Source of the DNA: Rhodospirillales bacterium
GTDB taxonomy: Bacteria > Pseudomonadota > Alphaproteobacteria > Acetobacterales > Acetobacteraceae
Direction: 5' to 3'
Assembly: GCA_018971455.1 (NCBI GenBank)
Contig: JAGXAV010000102.1
Span: 1 to 7,060, forward strand
DNA: 7,060 bases
Part shown: positions 1 through 6,516 of the stretch, in pieces
Numbering within the stretch: position 1 is the stretch's first letter
Layout: each line of letters opens with the position of its first letter
Notes under the pieces: model-generated
Database searches by the model: none
What the model was told of the DNA's origin: nothing
What the model saw: only the letters and a program-made list of their open reading frames with translations
Program-made: the position numbers and the translations under genes

Positions 1-44
1 TCGTCCCGTCCCATCCGACCCCACAAGGGGGCGCCGCAAACGCC

Positions 45-1124
45 ATGTCCCTCCTGCGCATCGCGCGAAGCCTCGGCCTGTCCGTCACCACCGTCTCCCG
101 GGCCCTTGGCGGGTACGAGGACGTGGCGGAGGCGACCCGCGCCCGCGTGCAGGCCGAGGCCGGGCGCATCGGCTACCGCCCCAACAAGATCGCGCGGCGG
201 CTGCAATCCGGCCGCAGCGACGCCATCGGCCGGGTGCTGCCCGCCGCCCCCGGCCAGTTCGACGACCCCTTCTTCCTGCGCCTGACCGCCGCCATCGGGC
301 CGCGCCTGGCCGCCGCCGAGCTCGATCTGCTGGTGATGGCCGCCCCACCCGGCCCTGAGGAGATGCGCGCCTATCGCCACCTCGTCGAAGGCCGCCTCGT
401 CGATGGCATGCTGGTCGCCCGCACCCGCCGCCATGACGAACGCATCGCCTACCTGCTCAACCGCGGCCTGCCCTTCGTCGCCCATGGCCGCACGCAGGAT
501 CCGCGGCCCTATGCCTGGGTCGATACCGATGGCGCGGCGGCCATCGCCATGGCGACGCAGCGGCTGATCGAACTCGGCCACCGCCGCATCGGCCTGCTCA
601 ACGCGCCGCCCTCCTACAATTATGCGCAGGACCGCGAGGCGGGCTGGCGGCGCGCCCTGGCCGAGGCGGGGCTCGCGGAAGGCCCATCGGCCGCCGCGGC
701 CCCCACCGAGGAGGCCGGCGAGGCCGCCGCGCGCGCCCTGCTCGCCAAGCCGGACCCGCCGACCGGCCTGATCTGCGCCACCGACCGGCTGGCCGTCGGC
801 GCCATGCGCGCCGCCGTCGCCTGCGGCCGGCATGTCGGCTGCGACCTCTCGATCATCGGCTACGACAACCTGCCCTTCGCCGCCTACGTCCATCCGCCGC
901 TGACCACCATCGACCAGCCGGTGGAACTGGCCGGCGCGCACATGGTGGACATGCTGCTGAAGCTGCTCGCCGGCGCCGATCCGGCGGGGCTGCACGCCAT
1001 CATCCCGACGCGCCTGGTGCTGCGGGCCTCCGAAGGCCCGGCGCCGACCGAGGCTCCTGATCCGTCGCAACAACAAGACTCTCCGGGAGGACCCCATGAA
1101 CCGTCGCGACTTCTGCATCCGTAG
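45..1124 (+). CDS. LacI-family transcriptional regulator, first gene of the sugar-uptake operon
   Basis: This is a DNA-binding, ligand-sensing repressor-type protein of 359 residues. Residues 3-23 hold the N-terminal helix-turn-helix, with the family core SVTTVSRAL. The hinge follows at about 44-62 (GYRPNKIARRLQSGR). Residues 63-328 form a periplasmic-binding-protein-like effector domain with family landmarks VDTDG (159-163), ELGHRRIG (176-183), DRE (196-198), ATDRLAVGA (245-253), IGYDNLP (271-277) and PPLTTIDQP (284-292). The frame is open back to the window edge. ATG 45 was chosen because the helix-turn-helix then begins at the usual distance, and a purine-rich AAGGGGG lies at 25-31, though 13 bases away. 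The last 30 residues are a Pro/Ser/Gln-rich tail outside the family fold that runs over the start of the next gene. Being first in the operon, it probably controls its own expression as well as the transporter. The effector is unknown; a substrate glycoside or its product is inferred. Confidence 0.93.
   Translation: MSLLRIARSLGLSVTTVSRALGGYEDVAEATRARVQAEAGRIGYRPNKIARRLQSGRSDAIGRVLPAAPGQFDDPFFLRLTAAIGPRLAAAELDLLVMAAPPGPEEMRAYRHLVEGRLVDGMLVARTRRHDERIAYLLNRGLPFVAHGRTQDPRPYAWVDTDGAAAIAMATQRLIELGHRRIGLLNAPPSYNYAQDREAGWRRALAEAGLAEGPSAAAAPTEEAGEAAARALLAKPDPPTGLICATDRLAVGAMRAAVACGRHVGCDLSIIGYDNLPFAAYVHPPLTTIDQPVELAGAHMVDMLLKLLAGADPAGLHAIIPTRLVLRASEGPAPTEAPDPSQQQDSPGGPHEPSRLLHP
1085..1091 (+). promoter_or_regulatory. 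Ribosome binding site of the solute-binding protein, inside the regulator gene
   Basis: GGGAGGA sits four bases before ATG 1096 and lies within the final codons of the upstream regulator. It fixes the start of the binding-protein gene. It also means this gene need not rely only on ribosomes that finish the regulator. Confidence 0.75.
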
Positions 1125-2397
1125 CGCCACCGCCGCCGCCGGCGCGCTGCTCGGCCAAACGGCGCTCTCACCCGCCGCCCGCGCCGCCGATCTGGTGTGG
1201 CTGTCCACCCAGCTTCGCCCGATCGAGGAGGCGAGCAAGGTGCGCCAGGTCATCCTCAAGGGGGCGCCGGTGCAGCCCGTCTATGTGGTGGACGAGCCGG
1301 CGCCGTTCACCGTGCGGCTGGAAGCCGAATTGAAGACCAACCACCACACCACCAGCCTGATCGGGGCGCTGCACGGCGAATTGCAGCCACTCGCCCCGAT
1401 CGGCGGGCTGGCGCCGCTGGACGATCTCGCGGCCCGGCTGAAGGACCGCGGCATTCCCGACAAACTGATGGCGCTGGGCCGTTTCGGCACCGCCCACCAG
1501 CTCTACATCCCCTGGATGCAGGCGACCTATTTCATGGCCGCCAACCGCAAGGCGCTGCCCTACCTGCCGGCCGGCGCCGACATCAACGCGCTCACCTACG
1601 ACCAGCTCGGTCATTGGGCGGCCAACATCGCCGCCAAGACCGGCCGGCGCATGCTGGGCTTCCCGGCCGGGCCGAAGGGGCTGATGCACCGTTTCTTCGA
1701 GGGCTTCCTCTACCCCTCCTACACCGGCGGCGTCGTCACCCCGTTCCGTTCGCCCGAGGCGGCCGCCATGTGGGAGAAATTCGCCGCCATGTGGAAATCG
1801 GTGAATCCCAACTCCACCAACTACAATTTCATGCAGGAGCCGCTGCTCACCGGCGATGTGTGGATCGGCTTCGACCACGTCGCCCGCCTGCTCGACGCGC
1901 TGACCCACATGCCCGACCAGTTCGTCACCTTCCCCGCGCCCGCCGGCCCGAAGGGGCGCGCCTACATGCCGGTGATCGCCGGCCTCGCCATCCCGACCGG
2001 CGCGCCCGACCCCAAGGGGGCGGCGGCGCTGATCGAGTACCTCACGCAGCCGGCCACCCAGATCACCACCGCGCGCGAGGTCGGCTTCTTTCCGGTGGTG
2101 AACGCCAAGCTGCCGGCCGACCTTTCGCCGGGGCTGAAGCTCGCGGTGAGTGCGATCAACGCCACCCAGTCGGCGCATGACGCCCTGCCCAGCCTGCTGC
2201 CGCTCGGCCTCGGCGCCAAGGGCGGCGAATTCGACAAGGTGTTCCTCGACACCTTCCAGCTGATCGTGCTGCGCGGCGGCAAGCCGGCCGCCGTGCTCGA
2301 TCGCCAGGCGGCCGTGCTGCGCAAGCTGATGGTCGAGGCCGCCGCCCCCTGCTGGGCGCCCGACGCACCGAGCACCGGCGCCTGCCCGGTGCTGTAG
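1096..2397 (+). CDS. Extracellular solute-binding protein of a sugar ABC importer, Tat-exported
   Basis: This 433-residue protein is predicted to bind the transported glycoside in the periplasm and deliver it to the two permeases encoded just downstream. The N-terminus is a twin-arginine signal: RRDFCI at 3-8, a hydrophobic Ala/Gly/Leu stretch at about 11-24, and an ARA-AD cleavage site after residue 30. The length and the mixed alpha/beta pattern fit family-1 solute-binding proteins. Segments such as IPWMQATYFMAANRKAL (138-154), EPLLTGDVWIGFD (248-260) and IAGLAIPTGAPDPKGAAALIEYL (294-316) match the usual later part of that fold. The first half resembles well-known sugar binders only weakly, so the ligand cannot be read from it. 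Two cysteines near the end (C419 and C430) could form a disulfide in the periplasm. The start overlaps the regulator by 29 bases. The family assignment rests on the fold-like segments plus position next to two permeases. Confidence 0.88.
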   Translation: MNRRDFCIRSATAAAGALLGQTALSPAARAADLVWLSTQLRPIEEASKVRQVILKGAPVQPVYVVDEPAPFTVRLEAELKTNHHTTSLIGALHGELQPLAPIGGLAPLDDLAARLKDRGIPDKLMALGRFGTAHQLYIPWMQATYFMAANRKALPYLPAGADINALTYDQLGHWAANIAAKTGRRMLGFPAGPKGLMHRFFEGFLYPSYTGGVVTPFRSPEAAAMWEKFAAMWKSVNPNSTNYNFMQEPLLTGDVWIGFDHVARLLDALTHMPDQFVTFPAPAGPKGRAYMPVIAGLAIPTGAPDPKGAAALIEYLTQPATQITTAREVGFFPVVNAKLPADLSPGLKLAVSAINATQSAHDALPSLLPLGLGAKGGEFDKVFLDTFQLIVLRGGKPAAVLDRQAAVLRKLMVEAAAPCWAPDAPSTGACPVL

Positions 2398-2417
2398 GCC
2401 GGTCATGCAGGCCGGTC
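2396..2417 (+). repeat. Short direct repeat at the end of the binding-protein gene
   Basis: AGGCCGGTC occurs at 2396-2404, beginning in the stop codon of the binding-protein gene, and again at 2409-2417. The starts are 13 bases apart. It may be chance in such GC-rich DNA, or a small duplication of the gene end. No function is evident. Confidence 0.4.
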
Positions 2418-2436
2418 TGGTACTGTAACCCCCGCC

Positions 2437-2472
2437 GCGGCGGCCGCGCCCACGCCCACGCTCGGCCGCCGC
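2437..2472 (+). promoter_or_regulatory. GC-rich stem-loop between the binding-protein and permease genes
   Basis: A perfect 10-base inverted repeat has arms GCGGCGGCCG at 2437-2446 and CGGCCGCCGC at 2463-2472. The 16-base loop contains two tandem CGCCCA copies (2447-2458). There is no U-run after the stem, so it is not a classical intrinsic terminator. Its foot is two bases upstream of the AGGAGG of the first permease gene. In other binding-protein operons, such as malE-malF of Escherichia coli, intergenic stem-loops protect the upstream message and let the binding protein be made in excess. A similar role here is inferred. An overlapping 12-base palindrome at 2432-2443 (CCGCCGCGGCGG) could compete with this fold. 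Confidence 0.55.
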
Positions 2473-2474
2473 CC

Positions 2475-2480
2475 AGGAGG
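2475..2480 (+). promoter_or_regulatory. Consensus ribosome binding site of the first permease gene
   Basis: AGGAGG lies five bases before ATG 2486, the strongest Shine-Dalgarno match in the window. It decides the permease start and lies directly after the intergenic stem-loop. Confidence 0.85.
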
Positions 2481-2485
2481 CATCG

Positions 2486-3331
2486 ATGCGCAAGACGCTC
2501 GCCCCGTACCTGCTGATCGCCCCATCGCTGCTGTTCCTCGCAGTGCTGTTCCTGGTGCCGCTGGTGCAGACAATCAGGCTGGCCTTCCGCGCCGGGCAGG
2601 CCTGGAGCCTCGGCAACTTCGCCCGCATGGCCAACGACCTCAATTTCTCCGACGCGGTGCTGAACACCTTCCGCATCGTGCTGATCGTGGTGCCGCTGCA
2701 ATTGCTGCTGGCGATCGGAATGTCGCTGATGCTGCGCCATATCCGCCGCGGGCGCGATCTGGTGCTGTGGATCTGGTCGATCCCGCTCGGCATCTCCGAT
2801 CTCGCCGCCGGCCTGGTCTGGCTCGCCATCCTCAATGATCGCGGCTACCTGAACTCGGCGCTGTTCGATCTCGGGCTGATTTCGGCGCCGCACAGCTACC
2901 TCACCTACGAGACGCCAGCGGCGCTGCTGGGCGCCATCGTGCTCGCCGAATTGTGGCGCGCCACCGCGATCGTCCTGGTCGTCCTGGTCGCCGGGCTGCA
3001 ACTGGTGCCGAAGGAATATGCCGAGGCGGCCTCGGTGTTCGGCGCCTCGCCCTGGCAGATATTCCGCCGCGTCACCCTGCCGCTGCTGCGCCCGAGCATC
3101 CAGACGGCGCTGATCCTGCGCACCGTCCTGGCCTTCGAGATGTTCGCCATCGTCCTCGCCCTTGGCGGGCGCAACATGCCGGTGCTGGTGAGCGAGGCCT
3201 ATAACTGGCAATACGCCAACCAGGATTACGGCGTGGCGGCCGCCTACGCGGTGGTGGTGATGCTGCTCTCGCTGGCCGCCACGCTCGTCTATCTGCGGGT
3301 CCTGCGCACGCCCCCGGAGCAGCTCGCATGA
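2486..3331 (+). CDS. Carbohydrate ABC transporter permease, MalF/UgpA type
   Basis: One of two inner-membrane subunits forming the translocation path for the glycoside, 281 residues long. Six membrane segments can be seen at about 7-28, 62-84, 94-115, 146-171, 204-226 and 248-272. The cytoplasmic EAA loop that docks on the ATPase is at about 178-200 (EYAEAASVFG followed by VTLPLLRP), with the usual Glu-Ala-Ala, Gly186 and Leu-Pro spacing. The N-terminal YLLIAPSLLFL pattern is typical of the MalF-like member that comes first in CUT1 operons. It lacks the large periplasmic insertion of enteric MalF, as is usual for the shorter UgpA-like proteins. Its stop shares bases with the next gene's ATG (ATGA at 3328-3331), so translation of the two permeases is probably coupled. 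Confidence 0.95.
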   Translation: MRKTLAPYLLIAPSLLFLAVLFLVPLVQTIRLAFRAGQAWSLGNFARMANDLNFSDAVLNTFRIVLIVVPLQLLLAIGMSLMLRHIRRGRDLVLWIWSIPLGISDLAAGLVWLAILNDRGYLNSALFDLGLISAPHSYLTYETPAALLGAIVLAELWRATAIVLVVLVAGLQLVPKEYAEAASVFGASPWQIFRRVTLPLLRPSIQTALILRTVLAFEMFAIVLALGGRNMPVLVSEAYNWQYANQDYGVAAAYAVVVMLLSLAATLVYLRVLRTPPEQLA

Positions 3332-4131
3332 CATTGCGGCGCGGCATCTTCCTCAGCGGCGTCGCCACCCTGTGCGCCTGGACGCTGGTGCCGATCTGGC
3401 TGATCGCGCTCGGCGCGGTCGGCGGGCGGGCGGCGGTGGATAGCTGGCCGAAATCCTTCTGGCCCGGCAGCGCCTCGTTCGCGACGCTGGGCAGCTTCCT
3501 GGCCATCGACGGCGTCTGGACGGCGACATTGACCAGCCTCGAAGTCGCCGTGCTGTGCATGATCTTTTCCATTCTGCTCGGCGCCCCCGCCGGCTACGCG
3601 CTGGCCCGCTACAGCTTCCGCGGCGCCACCGCCTACCGGCTGCTCATCCTGCTCACGCGCGCCTTCCCGGTCGGCATCCTCGCCTTGCCGCTCACCGTCA
3701 GTTTCATCCGCCTCGGACTCTACGACACGCCGGTGGGCGTCGCGCTGATCCACGCGGCGCTCGCCCTGCCATTCGCGGTGCTGGTCTCGGCCTCTCTGTT
3801 CCAGGGCATTCCGCGTGAGCTGGAAGAGGCGGCCTGGGTATTCGGCTGCTCGCGCCCGCGCGCCTTCCTGCGCGTGGTGGTGCCGCTGGCACTGCCGGGC
3901 ATCGCCGCCACCGCGATCTTCGCCTTCGTCATCAGCTGGAACGAGGTCTTCGCCGCCTCGGTTCTGACCGTGCGCCACCGCACGCTGACCGCCTACCTGC
4001 TGGCGGTGCTGTCCGAAAGCCCGCTGCACGTGCAGTTCGCCGGCGGGCTGATGCTGATCGTGCCGTCGGTCGTGTTCATCTTCCTGGTGCGAAAACACCT
4101 ATTCTCGATGTGGGGCATCGCCAACCGATGA
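3328..4131 (+). CDS. Carbohydrate ABC transporter permease, MalG/UgpE type
   Basis: Second inner-membrane subunit of the importer, 267 residues, partner of the preceding permease. Membrane segments lie at about 8-31, 66-92, 104-127, 137-159, 190-212 and 235-254. The EAA loop is at about 163-190 (RELEEAAWVFG followed by VVPLALPG). The segments ALARYSFRG (91-99) and the SWNE motif (203-206) are typical of MalG-like subunits. The start is set by the ATGA overlap with the upstream stop and by CGGAG at 3315-3319, eight bases ahead. The predicted periplasmic segment at about 32-65 (WPKSFWPGSASF and following) is where MalG-type proteins commonly carry a region between the first two helices. Confidence 0.95.
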   Translation: MTLRRGIFLSGVATLCAWTLVPIWLIALGAVGGRAAVDSWPKSFWPGSASFATLGSFLAIDGVWTATLTSLEVAVLCMIFSILLGAPAGYALARYSFRGATAYRLLILLTRAFPVGILALPLTVSFIRLGLYDTPVGVALIHAALALPFAVLVSASLFQGIPRELEEAAWVFGCSRPRAFLRVVVPLALPGIAATAIFAFVISWNEVFAASVLTVRHRTLTAYLLAVLSESPLHVQFAGGLMLIVPSVVFIFLVRKHLFSMWGIANR

Positions 4132-4158
4132 AACGGGACTCGAGGGAGCGGGCACGGC

Positions 4159-5211
4159 ATGGCTGAAATCGTCATCGACGGCATCCGCAAGGCGTTCGGC
4201 GCGGTCGTCGCCCTCGAACGGGTGGAGCTGCGCGTCGCCGATGGCGAGTTCCTCGCCCTTCTCGGCCCGTCCGGCTGCGGCAAGACCACGCTGCTGCGCG
4301 TCATCGCCGGCCTCGAGAGCCAGAGCGAGGGCCGCGTCCTGATCGGCGGGCGCGACGTCTCGCGTCTGCCGCCGCGTGCGCGCGGCCTTGCCATGGTGTT
4401 CCAGAACTACGCCGTCTTTCCGCACATGACCGTGCGCGACAACGTCGCCTTCGGGTTGCGCATGGCGGGCGCCGAGGCTGCGCGCACCGACCGCCAGGTG
4501 CGCCGCGCATCGGAGCTTCTTCATATCGAGCCGTATCTGGACCGCTACCCCTCCCAGCTCTCGGGCGGCCAGCGCCAGCGCGTGGCGGTGGCGCGTGCGC
4601 TGGCCGTCGAGCCCTCGGTGCTGCTGATGGACGAGCCGCTCTCCAATCTCGACGCGCTGCTACGCCTGGAGATGCGCGCCGAGCTGAAATCCGTGCTGCG
4701 CGCGGCCGGCACCACGACGATCTACGTCACCCACGACCAGACCGAGGCGATGGGTCTGGCCGACCGCATCGCCGTGCTGCAGGACGGACGCATCCAGCAG
4801 CTCGACCGCCCGGCCACCATCTACAGCCACCCCGCCACCCGCTTCGTCGGCGGCTTCGTCGGTAGCCCACCGATGAATTTTCTCGAACTCGCCGCCGCCG
4901 GCGGCGCCGTTCGCCTCGGCGCGCTGACCTTCCCCGCCCCGGCCGATGGCCCGATCGTGCTCGGCCTGCGCGGCGAGGACATCGAGGAGGTCACCGCCGG
5001 TGCCGGCTTCCCGCTCGCCGTCCTGGTGGTCGAGCCGATGGGCTCGCACACCCTCGTCACCGGCCAGGTCGCCGGCCACCGCATGCGCGTGGTGCTGCCG
5101 TCCGAACGCCTGCCGGCGCCGGGAGAGGACATCCATCTGCGCCCGCTGCCCGGCCGCCTGCGCTGGATGGATGCCGCGAGCGGTGCGGCGATCAACCCCC
5201 CGAACCCGTGA
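4159..5211 (+). CDS. ABC transporter ATP-binding protein, MalK/UgpC type
   Basis: This 350-residue ATPase powers the importer from the cytoplasmic side. The nucleotide-binding domain covers about 1-235: Walker A GPSGCGKT at 36-43, Q-loop Gln82 in VFQNYAVFPHM, signature LSGGQRQRVAVARAL at 134-148, Walker B LLMDEP at 155-160, D-loop SNLDA, and switch His192 in VTHDQTEAM. FVGSPPMNF at 233-241 marks the passage into the C-terminal TOBE/OB regulatory region, which includes LGLRGEDI at 268-275. MalK-type proteins usually have Pro where this one has Gly272. The protein is slightly shorter than most MalK/UgpC members (around 360-370) but no motif is missing. GAGGGAG at 4142-4148 is the likely ribosome binding site, in a 27-base gap after the permease. 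Automatic annotation would often call this UgpC, but the gene context argues against glycerol-3-phosphate as substrate. Confidence 0.97.
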   Translation: MAEIVIDGIRKAFGAVVALERVELRVADGEFLALLGPSGCGKTTLLRVIAGLESQSEGRVLIGGRDVSRLPPRARGLAMVFQNYAVFPHMTVRDNVAFGLRMAGAEAARTDRQVRRASELLHIEPYLDRYPSQLSGGQRQRVAVARALAVEPSVLLMDEPLSNLDALLRLEMRAELKSVLRAAGTTTIYVTHDQTEAMGLADRIAVLQDGRIQQLDRPATIYSHPATRFVGGFVGSPPMNFLELAAAGGAVRLGALTFPAPADGPIVLGLRGEDIEEVTAGAGFPLAVLVVEPMGSHTLVTGQVAGHRMRVVLPSERLPAPGEDIHLRPLPGRLRWMDAASGAAINPPNP

Positions 5212-5215
5212 GCCG

Positions 5216-6505
5216 ATGCACGACATGAGCCAGAACACCACCGACGAAACCCTGGACGACGCCGCGCGGCGCACCCTGCGCGCCAATGATCGCGGCGGCT
5301 ACACGGTGCCGACCTCGCGCCTCTACCCGTTCCAGTGGAACTGGGATTCCGCCTTCGTCGCCATGGGTTTCGCCACCTTCGACGAGCTCCGCGCCTGGCG
5401 GGAGATCGCCTCCCTGCTGCGCGGCCAGTGGGAGGACGGCATGATCCCGCAGATCGTCTTCCACGCGGCGTCGGATGATTATTTCCCCGGCCCCGACGTG
5501 TGGGGCATCGCCCGCACCCCGCCGACCTCGGGCATCACCCAGCCGCCGGTGCTGGCCAGTGCCGCGCGCCGCCTGCTCGACCGCGCCGCCGACACGGGCT
5601 CCGCCGAGGACCGGATGGCGGCGATCTACCCGTGCCTGCTGCGCAACCACCGCTGGTGGCAGCAGGCGCGCGATCCCGCCCGCACCGGCCTGGTGAGCAC
5701 GCTGCATCCCTGGGAGACGGGGATGGACAACTCCCCCGCCTGGGATGCCGCCCTCGCGCGCGTGCCGAGCCAGACCACCACCCCGATCCGCCGGCGCGAC
5801 ACGAGCCACGTCGATGCCGCGATGCGCCCGCATGAGAGCGAGTATCGCCGCTTCATCCATCTCGTCGATCTGTTCCGCGCCGAGGGCTGGAACGCCGCGC
5901 GCATGCTCGCCGTCTCGCCGTTCCGTGTCGCCGATATCGGCACCAACGCCATTCTGCTGCGCGCCGAGCGCGATCTGCTGGCGCTTGCCGCGCGCTTCGG
6001 CACGCCGGCGGACGCCGCCGAGATCACCGCCCGCATCGCCGCCATGCAACCGGCCATCGCGGCGCAATGGAATGCCGCCCACGGGCTGTTCCTCTCGCGC
6101 GACCTGCGCGATGGCGCACCGATCAACGCCGCCACCTCGGCCGGGCTGCTGCCGCTATGGGCGCAGGCCGCAACGCCGGCCCAGGCGGCTGCCATGGGCG
6201 CCACGCTGGACCGCTGGGCCGCGCGCGTGCCCTTCCTCGTGCCCTCCTGCGATCCCGCCGATCCCCGCTTCGAGCCGCGTCGCTACTGGCGCGGGCCGAT
6301 CTGGGCCGTCGTCAACTGGATGATCGCCGAGGGCCTCGCCGCCGGCGGCGACGCGGCCCGCGCCGGGCGGATCCGCGCCGACACCGCGCGGCTGATCCGC
6401 GAGGGCGGGCTCAGCGAGTATTTCAACCCGACCGATGGCGGCGGCATCGGCGGGCGCGACTTCTCCTGGACCGCGGCGATCCATCTGCTGTTGCAGGCGG
6501 GCTGA
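5216..6505 (+). CDS. Glucosylglycerate/mannosylglycerate hydrolase-like glycosidase (GH63, MGH1-like)
   Basis: Predicted (alpha/alpha)6-barrel glycosidase of 429 residues with no signal peptide, so it should act in the cytoplasm on the imported glycoside. Motifs resembling mycobacterial glucosylglycerate hydrolase run in order: YPFQWNWDSAFVAMG (37-51), QWEDGMIPQIVF (71-82), YFPGP (89-93), TSGITQPPV (104-112), WETGMDNSPAWD (166-177), EYRRF (209-213), RRYWRGPIW (355-363) and LSEYFNP (399-405). By comparison with that family, Asp171 and Glu401 are the likely acid and base. The frame is open upstream to 4946, but those 90 codons are an Arg/Cys/Ser-rich shadow of the ATPase gene, so ATG 5216 was chosen, four bases after the ATPase stop. 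An in-frame ATG at 5225 is an alternative. No clear Shine-Dalgarno precedes either, suggesting coupling to the ATPase. Hydrolysis of glucosylglycerate to glucose and glycerate is the leading guess; mannosylglycerate or another alpha-glycoside remains possible. Confidence 0.85.
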   Translation: MHDMSQNTTDETLDDAARRTLRANDRGGYTVPTSRLYPFQWNWDSAFVAMGFATFDELRAWREIASLLRGQWEDGMIPQIVFHAASDDYFPGPDVWGIARTPPTSGITQPPVLASAARRLLDRAADTGSAEDRMAAIYPCLLRNHRWWQQARDPARTGLVSTLHPWETGMDNSPAWDAALARVPSQTTTPIRRRDTSHVDAAMRPHESEYRRFIHLVDLFRAEGWNAARMLAVSPFRVADIGTNAILLRAERDLLALAARFGTPADAAEITARIAAMQPAIAAQWNAAHGLFLSRDLRDGAPINAATSAGLLPLWAQAATPAQAAAMGATLDRWAARVPFLVPSCDPADPRFEPRRYWRGPIWAVVNWMIAEGLAAGGDAARAGRIRADTARLIREGGLSEYFNPTDGGGIGGRDFSWTAAIHLLLQAG

Positions 6506-6516
6506 CCCCGCAACGC

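Noticed and set aside
34..44. GCAAACG at 37-42 region as a LacI-type operator half-site
   Set aside because: LacI-family operators are often CG-centred palindromes, but the other half is absent here. The site sits against the start codon, and a single 6-7 base match is not evidence.
2432..2443. 12-base palindrome CCGCCGCGGCGG as a regulator operator
   Set aside because: It is built only of G and C in a GC-rich gap, overlaps the longer inverted repeat, and lies inside the operon rather than at a promoter. The RNA hairpin explains it better.
1168..4098. Long minus-strand open frames at 1168-2835, 2156-3334 and 3289-4098
   Set aside because: They lie opposite well-supported genes. Their products are Arg/Gly/His/Gln-rich with no recognisable domains, as expected for antisense frames in very GC-rich DNA.
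4946..5215. Possible 90-residue N-terminal extension of the hydrolase
   Set aside because: The stretch is an Arg/Cys/Ser/Pro-rich out-of-frame reading of the ATPase C-terminal domain. The hydrolase family motifs begin soon after ATG 5216, at the normal distance.
6491..6513. Possible bidirectional terminator between the converging genes
   Set aside because: Only a 5-base stem GCGGG/CCCGC (6497-6501 and 6507-6511), or an imperfect TTGC/GCAA alternative, can be drawn. There is no U-run on either strand and most of it lies in coding sequence. It is too weak to call.
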